From the NCBI GenBank assembly GCA_004151065.3, contig NWUY0304236980.1, forward strand, positions 1-28,714: a DNA stretch of 28,714 bases. The letters run 5' to 3'. The stretch is from Larix sibirica (Eukaryota > Streptophyta > Pinopsida > Pinales > Pinaceae). Position 1 is the first letter of the stretch. Each line of letters begins with the position of its first letter. Shown here piece after piece: positions 1 to 8,829 of this stretch. The notes under the pieces are model-generated. The model ran no database searches, was not told the DNA's origin, and was given only the letters and a program-made list of their open reading frames with translations. Both the position numbers and the translations under genes were made by a program.

Positions 1-53
1 GGGCTTTTCCCTAGAGAAGTCAGTCCAAAATTCTATCAATTGACTGTGTCCCC

Positions 54-79
54 CTTGCTCTCCCTTACGGTCAAGCAAG
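54..79 (+). repeat. Hairpin repeat, copy A
   Basis: A perfect 6-bp stem (CTTGCT at 54-59, AGCAAG at 74-79) encloses a 14-base loop CTCCCTTACGGTCA. Related sequence occurs near 230-262, 7830-7854, 8743-8768, 12324-12347 and 24795-24823, in both orientations. Small dispersed stem-loop repeats are known from plant mitochondrial genomes (for example the Bpu elements of Cycas), but I cannot show homology to that family. Copy B at 7830 has the same loop with a different, still fully paired stem. Confidence 0.65.
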
Positions 80-229
80 CTTTTCGTATTTTGCACAGAA
101 AAGCTTTTAGCCTAGTGCACCCGCGCAAAAATTGGATCGATTTCCATTCACCCCGTGATGGAGACAGCTTTTGCATTTTCCCTGCCCACCATGCCCACCT
201 AGCAAGCCTCCTAGATAAGGTTTTCACCT

Positions 230-262
230 ATCCGACCAAAGGAGGGCGAGGGCCTTGAGGGA
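230..262 (-). repeat. Hairpin-family repeat, diverged copy E
   Basis: Read on the minus strand this carries CTCGCCCTCCTTTGGTC, close to the CCTTGCCCTCCCTTTGGTC of the copy at 24795. The outer stem is not preserved here. It is placed in the family by the shared core only. Confidence 0.4.
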
Positions 263-299
263 AGGACCTTACGCGTAGTAACATATTGAAAGAAGGTCC

Positions 300-850
300 C
301 GCCCTTCCTTATTGGGAAAGGTACTATAAATATAGAAAGAAGAAGGAAAAGCGTAATTACATATATAATCTATATTGTAACAGAGCAACAGCATTGCGGA
401 AAGATTTACCTTACCAAAAAGGCAAACAAAGGAGTGTATACGGTGGATACGGACGGCGAAAAGCTCTAAGAGGTTTTGAATGTGAAGTGTCTTGGTTAGT
501 GAAAACACCACTCCTTCCTACACCATCCACGCAAGCAGAGAAGGCCTAGCTGAAGCATCCGTCGTAACTTGACCTGCCGCCGCCGTCCCCCTTTCAGCCT
601 GTAAAGAGAAGTTAGCCAGCAGCAGTAACGAAAAGCAAGTAATGATCGGCCAGTAACGATCTGTTGGTAAAGAACTCAAGGCAAGCAGAATCCTATTAAT
701 CCTAGCTTTGCCATTTCCCCTAGCCATCCATTGGCGTGAACATCTTAAAATGTGATTATTCCTCACTAAAACGTCAGTTTCCCTGGCAGTTGGGTCCGAT
801 ATCATATCAGGTCAAAAAGAGAATTTCCAGGGTGCTAAAATGTTCATCGA
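300..850 (+). repeat. Dispersed ~0.5-kb repeat block, copy 1
   Basis: This block shares a colinear series of exact anchors with 2400-2880: an 18-base AT-rich anchor at 352-369 (matching 2437-2454), a 21-base anchor at 531-551 (2645-2665), another 21-base anchor at 558-578 (2672-2692), AAACGTCAGTT near 769 (near 2811), and a 19-base anchor at 824-842 (2853-2871). Anchor spacing differs (179 versus 208, and 293 versus 208 bases), so large indels have accumulated. No reading frame is conserved between the copies, so I read this as a non-coding duplicated segment. The ATTACATATATAAT part recurs once more at 14963-14976. Confidence 0.75.
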
Positions 851-882
851 AATATTTTATATCTCAATAGCTTAGGCCTTAC

Positions 883-1530
883 CTAACCTTCCTTATATCC
901 TTCCTGCCTCGTGACTCTATGCTCGTCCAACCTTTTAATCCAATCACATGTGTGAAAGCACCCACGCCGTGTGTATGTGTATATCATACCGATGGAAAGC
1001 ACAGACCAAAGAGAGGAAGAACCCGAATTGGGATACCAATAAAAAGAATAAGTTGGAAACTCCCCCCTTAACGCACCTGTACACCCCCCCACCCTCTCTC
1101 CGCTCCACTCCGAACCGGAAAGAAATCCGACCGACACCGGAAACCCGGAGCCACCGGCTCGTTCCTCGCCCCTCACGCACGAACCGAACTCAGAACCACC
1201 CGACAACGACAACAACGAGAATAACGACGAGAACGAAAACAACAGGCCAGACAGGCAAGAATCACCGCGCCCCCAGGCAAGCAATAAAGAAAGATAGAGT
1301 AGAAAGCACGCAAACGACCAAGGACACCACAAGGGGAGGGAGACGGAGCAGCGAGAAGGCAGACAGGCTGAGGAAGCCCGCTGGGAAGGAAGGATAAAAT
1401 AAGAGGTGAAGCCGAGGCTGCAGGCCCCCCGAGGGAAAAGGAGAGGGAAGCCGCAAGCGAAGGCCAAGGATATGAAGCCCAGAGTGAGTGAAGAGAGGGC
1501 AGACGAATCACCCAAGGTAAGACAGAAAGT
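883..1530. other. T-depleted, strand-asymmetric tract
   Basis: On the plus strand 1201-1500 contains only about 15 T in 300 bases by my count, and is made mostly of A, G and C in AAC/GAC/GAGG-like runs. The skew removes stop codons on both strands and creates long but low-complexity reading frames: a 149-codon Lys/Arg/Thr-rich frame on plus at 948-1397, and a 210-codon Ser/Leu/Cys-rich frame on minus at 883-1515. Neither resembles a known protein, and I treat both as by-products of composition. No gene is called here. Confidence 0.6.
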
Positions 1531-1611
1531 AGGTCAGTTCACGTCCCACTTGCCAATGGTCAGAGCCAAGGTACGAGTTCCCACCCCCCAGATATGGGCC
1601 TCTGTTGATTA

Positions 1612-1641
1612 GAGAGATGGATGGATTAATGGATGGATGGG
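1612..1641 (+). repeat. GATG microsatellite-like run
   Basis: Interrupted repeats of GATG/GGAT run across a short purine-rich stretch just after the T-poor tract. It is a simple-sequence run with no other recognised role. Confidence 0.6.
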
Positions 1642-1809
1642 GTTAGGGTGAGGTATAACCCGCATTCAACGGTCGGCCAGCGTGCAAATATGACCTTAGA
1701 AAGAGACTTTCGAGCCATCGGTGGGTGCCAACCCCAGATCAAGGTGGAAAGGAGGGCTACAGCGAGCTAAAATGGCTATAGGATTTGGCTTTTACGAGGG
1801 TCCCATTCG

Positions 1810-2095
1810 AAACCTTGCCTTCGACCTTTCACCTCACCTACCTTCCGACCTTCCACCGGTCCTTCAACTTTACACTGAATGCCTTCATCGAACTTTTCAC
1901 TCGCTGCCTTCATTGAACTTGTAACCTGACTGGATACCTGATTTCAAACTCATTGATACCCAAATCTATTGATTAAGATCCGTATCGATCTTGATACCTG
2001 ACTTACTTATTTCTAGATCTTGCTACCTGTCCTATCGATCTTCTTGCCTGCCAGCCACCCACTCTTGATCTTGCTACCCGCTGATATGAATTACT
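1810..2095 (+). repeat. Degenerate tandem array (CCTTC / GATCTTG units)
   Basis: The left half holds repeats built on GCCTTCATYGAACTT (1881 and 1906, 25 bases apart). The right half holds GATCTTGnTACCTGnC-like units starting near 1987, 2016, 2037 and 2067, spaced 21-30 bases. Units are diverged, so the array is old. No coding function is apparent. Confidence 0.6.
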
Positions 2096-2122
2096 CTGCT
2101 TCGCAATACAAGAGCAACAATT

Positions 2123-2360
2123 ATGGTTCGCTCAAATAACCCAACCATCGAGGAGCTTTTCGGAACGCATAGATTGAATAACCCGACCTACGATCCTTCA
2201 AAACTGACTGCCTGGGATATTTGATCTGCCTGAGATCGAGCTTGACAACTTCACGAATCTTATCTACACTGTGCCACCCGACGAAACAACATTCCACCAA
2301 GACCTACGGGACTACATAACGCTACACCCGGTGATGATTCTTTGTGTTATCTTTATTTAA
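2123..2360 (+). pseudogene. Coding-like relic, unknown family
   Basis: An ATG at 2123 opens a frame of 33 codons that ends in TGA at 2222. A +1 shift at about 2223 continues for about 45 codons to a TAA at 2358. Composition looks protein-like: the second part is rich in Asp, Glu, Thr and aromatic residues, with segments such as LPEIELDNFTNLIYT and TTFHQDLRDYITLHP. I do not recognise a family. Seventy-nine codons with one stop and one shift is only modestly better than chance, so this may be a random open stretch. No ribosome-binding or promoter evidence was seen. Confidence 0.25.
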
Positions 2361-2399
2361 TAGAATTTAAGAAATACAGTGCTAAAAAGTACAGGCATG

Positions 2400-2880
2400 C
2401 CGCGCATTATCAGTTCCACAAAATCAATTAAGGAAACGTAATTACATATATAATAATAGATCTCTTTGTATACGAAATTATTTTATACAGTTCCTTATGA
2501 TCGAGATCCATCCATATGCATTCCTTCCCTACAGGTTGAGATAAATAGCCAGCGATCTAATTCATCCCACCCAGTCATCCTAATCCTAGCAATTGGGGCA
2601 ATACTAGCGAGGCCATTCATTCCCCAATAACCCCACCCACGCGAGCAAGCAGAGAAGGCCTAGCTCATGGGTCCGTCGTAACTTGACCTGCCATTAATAG
2701 CCGCCGTCCCGGTCTCCCCTTTCAGCGAGCAATCCGAGCTTTTTCATCCCGCTGCCTATCAAAGTGAAACTTTGTTAAGTTCCAATCTTCCAAAATAAAA
2801 AAAGACCTTTCAAACGTCAGTTGGGGTTTACAAATAAGGTGAAAAAATAGAGTTTCCAGGGTGCTAAAATGGCTGGCCAT
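2400..2880 (+). repeat. Dispersed ~0.5-kb repeat block, copy 2
   Basis: This is the direct-orientation partner of 300-850, about 2.0-2.1 kb downstream, with the same order of anchors. Relative to copy 1 it has an extra ATTAATAG insertion inside the CCGCC run (near 2692-2700) and lacks roughly 85 bases between the second and last anchors. Direct repeats of this kind can support recombination when long and identical, but these copies look too diverged for that. Confidence 0.75.
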
Positions 2881-2899
2881 CTAATTGATTTATCCTGGC

Positions 2900-4380
2900 A
2901 TCCGCCTCAACTTCTGCCTGCCCTGCCTTCCACTTATGAAACACCCCACCTACCCCCTTTGAGTAGCCCACCGGCAGCCAGCTAACAAGCTAGCTTTCGA
3001 TTCTCTCCCACTAGCAAGCAATAGTATCGAGTGCATCCATCCCGCCTAGCGGTGTGAAACGCGTTCAAATGGCATTTTGACTAAGGTAAACCGTCACTTA
3101 AAATAGAAAGCCGTTGTCTCGCAACACATTATAGCTAGATCACTCGACCAGCCTCGTCGATATAGTTCCGTCAATCTTAACGTCTAGCCACTACAAGTTC
3201 TCGCCTAATGGTTTCGACCAGCCCTCCGACCAGCCGCCCTGTTTCGCCTCGTCCCGTCCTGCCCCAACTAGGCTTTCTGTCGTCAATCATCAATCGGTGC
3301 TCTTGTTTGTCAAAGATATTTTTTGCTCTTGTCTCGCAAATCCTAATCTCGGGGGGTGTCGTTGGTATAGCCTCATAGAATAAGTTATGTGCAGGTTAAT
3401 ATGTTATGTGAGGTACTAAGGCTCCTTTGTTAATAGTTAAAACACTTGCGATGAAGCTTCTTTCGGCTGTTCTATAGCTCCTTTCCTTGCCCTTCGGTAG
3501 AACCATCGCAGTTCATAACCCCGAAACATAAAGGTCTGGGTCGTGTTGGATATGTCCAGCGGAATCTTCCTGTCCGAAGCTCCAGAGTTAGTTCACCTCA
3601 TATATGCATCATGAGTTAACGCTGATAGACCAGAAGGTAAATTTGCTTAATGAAAGGTGGCCTGTCAAGATGATAGAGAGTATTAACGTGGCCTTGTAAA
3701 ACTGGGGTAATTTTAAGAAAAATAAGGTGGCATGGGTAGATCCAACAGCAGATCCAGTAACTTACTTTTATAGTAGTTCTTTCTATACAGCTTTTAACAA
3801 TATTCACTCCAATGGCTACTCTAAGACTTGTTTGTTCTCTGCTCATTCTAATATATAGTAGATAGTGAAAGTTACAGAGGTTCATAAGGCAGAAACAATA
3901 CTAATAGCATTAATACAAAGCAGTTCAATCTGACTTTCTTTGTAAAATACTAGGACACAACTGGAAGTATATAGTTATAAGTACTATAGCTAAGGAGAAA
4001 GTAGTAGAGCTTACGGAAACCACTAGTAGTTCTTACACTACAGGGAATCAATACTATTCTATGCTCTATTGTGGGGGAAATATAGAGAAAAGAATTACAT
4101 CTATAACTGAGAACCCTATGCTCTTACCATTGTATTAGCAGCGGAGCCTAGGGTGGTTATAGCGTATTAGATATAACTCCCATGTATTATTCCCACTGGA
4201 TTATTACCAATTAGCGGAGTATCCTCTCTCATTTGTATTACTGGTATATTATATTATATAATAAGTAATTGGAATATCATAATATAGCCTTAGTTTTATG
4301 AAAATGGCGAATTAGCGGCATGGAATATGGATTAGCTCAAAAATGAGTACACGTAGCTGTTGAGATCCACTACTAAGGCC
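2900..4380. other. Stretch without recognisable gene
   Basis: No supported gene. 2900-3600 is mixed-composition sequence with CCAGCC/CGTC-rich patches. 3600-4300 is noticeably AT-rich. The only open frames are short: an 89-codon minus-strand frame at 3616-3885 with no recognisable motif, opposed by a roughly 50-codon plus-strand open stretch over the same bases. AATTAGCGG occurs at 4209 and 4310, and again at 21030. An AT palindromic run (TATATTATATTATATAATA) lies near 4243-4262. Confidence 0.5.
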
Positions 4381-4559
4381 ACCAGGTAGTGCCGATGCCA
4401 GAAATACACTTGTAGACACGTTGACACTTGAATTCACCTGGTCTTCTTCCTAAGCCTAAGAGTAACTTAAGCCAAAGCCTGGTAGGAAGGAAATTCCAAA
4501 GCACGATGAAAGGGATGAATTTATTACTAAGCCAGAAGGCGCAAAGTATACTTATGCTG

Positions 4560-4830
4560 AATCATAATAAAAATAAGCTGCTGAAACGACTGAATCAACT
4601 CTATCAACTGCTGTTCCTGTCTTTCCCGCGGGTGGTAAACTGCTTTCTATGCCTTTACTTTTCCTGTCTCACCTGCGTCCGTAACTGCTACTGTTCGATC
4701 TGCTGCTTCTGCTGGGTCAACGACTGCTGCACCTTTTACACCTTTAACTACTCGTGGTGTTGCTTCCCCCAGTGCTTCTGTCTTCTGTGTCTTAGCCCCC
4801 GGACGGACACTTGAAACAGAAGGAAGGAAC
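4560..4830 (+). repeat. Ala/Thr-codon-like low-complexity patch
   Basis: Runs of GCT, ACT, TCT and GTT triplets predominate. In one frame from about 4563 they read as Glu/Thr/Ser/Ala-rich, and after a frame change from about 4678 as Ala/Ser/Thr-rich. TAAAAATAA followed within 40 bases by TCAACTGCTGTT is shared with 28380-28410, so this looks like a dispersed piece of the array at the right end of the window. Both possible strands stay open for 60-130 codons purely from composition (plus 4428-4814, minus 4647-4841). I do not call a gene. Confidence 0.45.
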
Positions 4831-4859
4831 CAGGGTATCAATCTAGAACCGTATCTCCA

Positions 4860-5900
4860 ACCACAACTGGATTCGGAACTGGGTAAGAACAGTGACTTTT
4901 ACACTCGATCGCTAATATGCTGGTGGCTTATATGCTGCATCTCTGCATCTCCGCCTTAGATTCGCTGAGGTTATGACATTGAACGCCTGTGCACCCAATG
5001 GTCTCTATTTGAAGCCAGTGGTGCAATGCTAAAAGTTGGGTAAGTGGAACCAAGGTAGGGGGTATAGGTGAATATACTTCTCCTTCTCGTTGCTTGCTGT
5101 GGTGGGGGTTAGGTTGCGAGAAAAAGATTTCAATACTTAGTCTTTAGAGTTACAGGTAGAAGGAGTCACCAGAGTGTCGGGACACTTACTCTGTACATGG
5201 TAAACTTTCGATCGAGGCGACTCTAAAACAAAGCAGTCATGGCCGTCTAAGAGTCGATAGGACCACGAAAAAGCCTGGAATAAGCCATCGAGAACATATA
5301 GAAAGTAATCATGGATGGGTGCTGTCACACTCCACCCTTGGGAAGAGCCTGGAAGTAGCCATGGCCACAGTGCATGGAAGATGACCAAAAAAAATATACC
5401 GAAGCATGGCATCATCACCAAGTGCCACGCTTGAAAGAAGCCATCAGTCGAGGAAATGATTGTTAAGCTGCTGATGGAAAGATACCAGTGTAGTCATAGG
5501 TCTAAGACAGAGTAGATAGAGTGATCGGTCGACCGAAGTCGGACTCCGGATCTATAATACCATGAGTACTCGGATATGCCAAAAGAATAGATATGGTGTG
5601 TGGAAGCTAAGGTCCAACAGTTATACAACATTAGGGAACAACAGAGAGTCATTGGGTTCATTCAAAATGGAACACAGTGAGTCGACCGTAGCACGTATGA
5701 TGTCATCGACGCGAAAAAGCTCAACTACTCCATCCCCTCGCAATTAATGCACTACACAAATATTACTATTAAGCTCCGAGCAAGTGCATTGTTGCACATT
5801 TCACTCTAGTAATAATTGTGTTTCACAAATGCAGGGGAGTTAGAGCATAAGGTATGCATTGTGAGCTCTGTAACCTATCAAGTTTGGTTTAGAACAAAAA
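4860..5900. other. Stretch without supported gene
   Basis: Two short open frames exist: a 94-codon minus-strand frame at 5137-5421, Trp/Phe-rich, and a 61-codon plus-strand frame at 5562-5747. Neither carries a motif I recognise. One plus-strand frame across 5155-5809 reads as protein-like in places, but it contains about ten stops in 218 codons, which is the chance expectation. I see no RNA gene or clear repeat here. Confidence 0.4.
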
Positions 5901-5924
5901 GTTTAACCTCTACATTAGATCACC

Positions 5925-6510
5925 ATGACAATCAATGATACGGCTAATACCACTGATGATTAAAAATGGTATAGAGCAATCATCAAGAAGCAGAATAGTG
6001 GGTAGGCCTATAAACCATTCTTGTCCGACATATATCAAGCCGCCTACATTCCTAAAGAAACAATAGTTGAAGATCTAATCTATGAGGTGGCTTGACTTAA
6101 TGATCCCAAGCAAGAGGTTATCTTACTTAGACATACATCCAAGTCGGGTTTTCTCATTCCTCTCACTACCTCGACAATATGCCAAGTGTTCAATATTCCC
6201 AGAGGTAGCGAAATCTGGGAGGAGGGAAACATTCGTGCTTTAATTGCTCAAAGCATTGCCTTCCTCAACCATTGCCTGGAAAAGAACCACCGATGTCAAG
6301 GATGTTTATGGCATAGAAGAGTACTTTCACAATGGGATATACCGAGCGTTGGTTCAACTACTCAGCAGTATTTTGGATGAGAATATGGGACTACTTGGCC
6401 TAAGGACTGGGTCTACTGGTTCTCCAGAATACTGCGGTTGGATATTCCAATCGATTGGGCTGTGATTATTGTGAGACAGTGGCACTACCGGCTACTCCAG
6501 GTAAATCAAA
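5925..6510 (+). pseudogene. Coding-like relic with stops and frameshifts, possible transposon-associated protein
   Basis: From an ATG at 5925 one frame runs through three stops (TAA, TAG, TGA by about 6093). It is then open for about 95 codons to a TGA near 6378. It includes a stretch reading IPLTTSTICQVFNIPRGSEI, which loosely recalls the 'I..vFniP' pattern of plant transposon-associated proteins. The neighbouring frame is open at 6244-6465, and the first frame re-opens at about 6381 with the Trp-rich segment WPKDWVYWFSRILRLDIPID. That pattern fits a gene broken by indels, but stop density overall is only slightly below chance. The family suggestion is weak inference. Confidence 0.28.
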
Positions 6511-6865
6511 AGCCACAAAGCAATTTATTTATGTCTAGTGATGTTTTCAGGGTGGTTGATACATTTTCTTTTCATCTGTAAGGATACCCAAGAATTGACA
6601 AAATGAAATCTTGCTTGTACCACACCTTATTCCAAAATGTGGGTGGATAAAATCCATGGCCACTATATACTCGTGGATTCGGAGGAAGTCATGGGTAATA
6701 GCAACACTTATCCAGAGCAGGTCCACCTAGACCTTTACCCCTATATATGGAAGAAGCATTTTGATCATTGATCCTTCCTTTTTTAAAGACCTTCGTTGGG
6801 CCCCTCCACTATATATATTATAGTATATTACCTATGCTCATTCGCTTTAACTACTGTTCCCGGGA

Positions 6866-7490
6866 TCGGGATAACCCTATACGATTCTATGGTCTCGCCT
6901 CAGGCAGGTAGCTAGAGTTCCTGATAAAAGGGAGGTAGTTTTTAATAGCTTTAATAGCTGAGCTGGTAAGATAGGTATGTACACCGGAATAGCTGTTGTA
7001 CAGTGATAGCTAGTGGAAACACAGACATTTATTATCAATTTCTGCCTTGTACCATTGCCTGCTTCTCCTTTCGGTCGAATCAGAATATCCATCTATGTCT
7101 TTACCTGCCTTGGTTGGTGGGACCCATTTAATGGTACTAGGCGGTATTAGTTATACTATGGGTTTTCCGGTCGCTGGGCTGGTCAGAGAGCCCTTACAAA
7201 TTGCTATTCCACCTATTCCTTAAAACATTCCCCTCAACAGTTCAGGCCGAAGGCGAAGGGTCGGGTCCGGAGCCGGTTACTTACATTTATTGTAAATGAA
7301 TGGATGGAGGCATTAAATAGGCCAGTGATAGATCGATGGCTGCTAGATTTACACAAAAAAGCAAAATGTGATACGTAATAAATCAGTACTAATGGGGATA
7401 TCATATATATAGTTACTAAAGAATACAAGGGTCAGATTTACCTCAAGGAAATGAAACAAGCCGAAGCAGATTGAGCGTTAGCATCTTTAC
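6866..7490 (+). pseudogene. Coding-like fragments, unknown
   Basis: Several plus-strand fragments follow each other in different frames. One lies in the region 6880-7094. A 42-codon frame from ATG 7095 to TAA 7221 is hydrophobic, with segment LMVLGGISYTMGFPVAGLV. A frame from 7223 to about 7470 is interrupted only by adjacent TAA TAA, and includes VNEWMEALNRPVIDRWLLDL and IYIVTKEYKGQIYLKEMKQ. Together they could be one gene decayed by indels. I recognise no family, and each piece alone is within chance length. A 71-codon minus-strand frame (6877-7092) and a 64-codon one (7234-7428) overlap the same bases and are equally unrecognised. Confidence 0.22.
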
Positions 7491-7572
7491 CTATATAGGG
7501 GTCCTCACCCTAAAGGATTTGTTCCTATAGGTCAATGGAGCATCTCCCATATTTATTAGAATAAAAAGGAGC

Positions 7573-7604
7573 TCATAAGAGACTTCCATGGAAGGAGCTT
7601 ATGA
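7573..7604. promoter_or_regulatory. 32-bp imperfect palindrome containing CATAAGAGA
   Basis: TCATAAG (7573-7579) pairs with CTTATGA (7598-7604). Between them lies the perfect palindrome CTTCCATGGAAG (7583-7594), with 3-base mismatched spacers on each side. The left arm contains CATAAGAGA (7574-7582), the conserved nonanucleotide core of many dicot mitochondrial promoters, preceded by an A/T-rich stretch. The motif match is direct; promoter activity is inference, since a 9-mer occurs by chance and no gene follows it. Confidence 0.35.
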
Positions 7605-7829
7605 TCCCTCGCACGCTGTTGGAGACAGCCCCACGCATTATCTCGATTAGAAGAGTCCACTTGCTTCCTTCCTTTTGATGCTCCCCCTAGACATGTTAAG
7701 TAGCTAGATGAGCCTACCAAGAAAATAACACCCCCGCCCCGCTACCTAATAAAAGTGGTTCAGTCACGCTTCCCTTCCTTCGCATCACTCTGCCCGCCTC
7801 TTCACTATAACTAGCTTAGCTCTTCGCCC

Positions 7830-7854
7830 CTCGATCTCCCTACGGTCAATCGAG
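7830..7854 (+). repeat. Hairpin repeat, copy B (compensated stem)
   Basis: A perfect 6-bp stem (CTCGAT / ATCGAG) encloses the 13-base loop CTCCCTACGGTCA, one base shorter than copy A at 54-79. Compared with copy A, two stem positions differ on each arm and both changes keep Watson-Crick pairing. TTCGCCCC lies immediately upstream, matching the CGCCCTCC flank of other copies. Confidence 0.65.
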
Positions 7855-7859
7855 CAATA

Positions 7860-8430
7860 TATTTGACCATTCATTCGTCAATGCTACTTAACGAGATGAT
7901 GGCACGCACGCGCCCAGGACGAGGGAAATGAAAGACATGACTTTACTTTAAATGATCTGTCCATATACAAAGGTCCCTTAAATGAACACATTTGGAAATT
8001 ACAAATCGGAGCACCAATGAAAACTTTCAATAGAGCTTGAAAGCTGGAAAGAAATACTATTGTCTAAAATGTAGCTAACTAACTACTTTGTACGTCACTC
8101 AATGTAATTAACTATCGATAGCACAAAGCTCGATGTTGGGCTTCTTATTCATGTACAGCAATTTAGAAAATGAACTACTTAGATGGGGCGCTTCGCCCTC
8201 CTTGACTGGACGCGGCCTGGGCTGAGTGCGTTCCTCATAATTTCTCCCGGTTTAAGTCGATTGCCTCCGGCGCTCCTCCCGGGTTAGGAATGGCGCTAGG
8301 GCGGGGGAATAAGGCTGGCTGTCAAACATGGCCTAACTACTGATGATATGCCGCGAAGTGATGCTAGAGCTGCAAATATTGGATAAAAGATGGAGGCCCC
8401 GCTAAAAGAAGGTGTTGCTATACTGCTACT
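7860..8430. other. Stretch without recognisable gene
   Basis: No open frame of note. CTTCGCCCTCCTTGACTGGA at 8191-8210 resembles the left part of the hairpin repeat family but lacks the stem. The GC-rich patch 8190-8300 is otherwise unexplained. Confidence 0.4.
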
Positions 8431-8436
8431 GTTCAT

Positions 8437-8652
8437 ATGGTAAGAGAAATCCCTGTGATCCAAGTGCCCGGGATGAACGTGTTCAGAAACGCGCAGTGCT
8501 TAAAGAAGAAAGAGTGGTGGCAGGATCAGATGAGAAGGATCCGCACCCGTGAAGAAGCCCTCATGAAAGAGTACAGCGCTTAGATTGATCCGGAAGATGA
8601 GATGATGAGAAGGTTATGCGAGATTAGGAGTAGAGGAAGGATATATGGCTAG
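8437..8652 (+). pseudogene. Coding-like relic, basic/helical small protein with in-frame TAG
   Basis: A 72-codon frame starts at ATG 8437 and ends at TAG 8650-8652, with a single internal TAG at codon 49 (8581-8583). The first 48 codons begin with a V-R-E-I-P-V-I-Q stretch and then become strongly charged and probably helical (KKKEWWQDQMRRIRTREEAL). After the stop the same charged character continues (DPEDEMMRRLCEIRSRG). Continuity of composition across the stop argues for a decayed gene rather than random sequence. I do not know the family. C-to-U RNA editing, usual in plant mitochondria, would not remove this stop. Confidence 0.33.
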
Positions 8653-8698
8653 CCCCGCAGAGTGTGAGAGCAAGCACCCTTGAACCCCTATTTTATAT

Positions 8699-8736
8699 AA
8701 GGCCAGGTTATCAGAGAATAATTGACCAGGTAAGGT
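8699..8736 (+). repeat. AAGGCCAGG-family repeat, single unit
   Basis: AAGGCCAGGTTATCAGAGAA followed by an AATTGACCAGG tail matches units of the tandem array at 12001-12240 and the pair at 11299-11360. It is the leftmost member of the family in this window. Confidence 0.6.
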
Positions 8737-8742
8737 TTTTAT

Positions 8743-8768
8743 GGCTTGCCCGAGGTAGGAGGGCGAGG
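8743..8768 (-). repeat. Hairpin-family repeat, diverged copy F
   Basis: On the minus strand this reads CTCGCCCTCC followed by a GGGCAAGCC tail, matching the flank and right arm of the hairpin family. The left arm is changed. Confidence 0.4.
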
Positions 8769-8820
8769 TACGATTAGTGACTCACCCATCTTGGGGGAGG
8801 TACGGTAAGTGACTCGACCC
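8765..8820 (+). repeat. Two-unit tandem repeat, period 32
   Basis: GAGGTACGATTAGTGACTC at 8765 and GAGGTACGGTAAGTGACTC at 8797 are direct repeats 32 bases apart, followed by ACCC and GACCC respectively. Confidence 0.75.
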
Positions 8821-8829
8821 AAAATAGAG

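Noticed and set aside
948-1397. 149-codon plus-strand open frame
   Set aside because: Thr/Arg/Lys/Pro low complexity caused by scarce T; no motif and no support from repeats or context.
883-1515. 210-codon minus-strand open frame
   Set aside because: It lies entirely in the T-depleted tract, is Ser/Leu/Cys low complexity, overlaps an equally long plus-strand frame, and has no recognised domain. Composition explains it.
5155-5809. Long protein-like reading across one plus-strand frame
   Set aside because: It contains about ten stops in 218 codons, equal to chance expectation, and no motif supports it.
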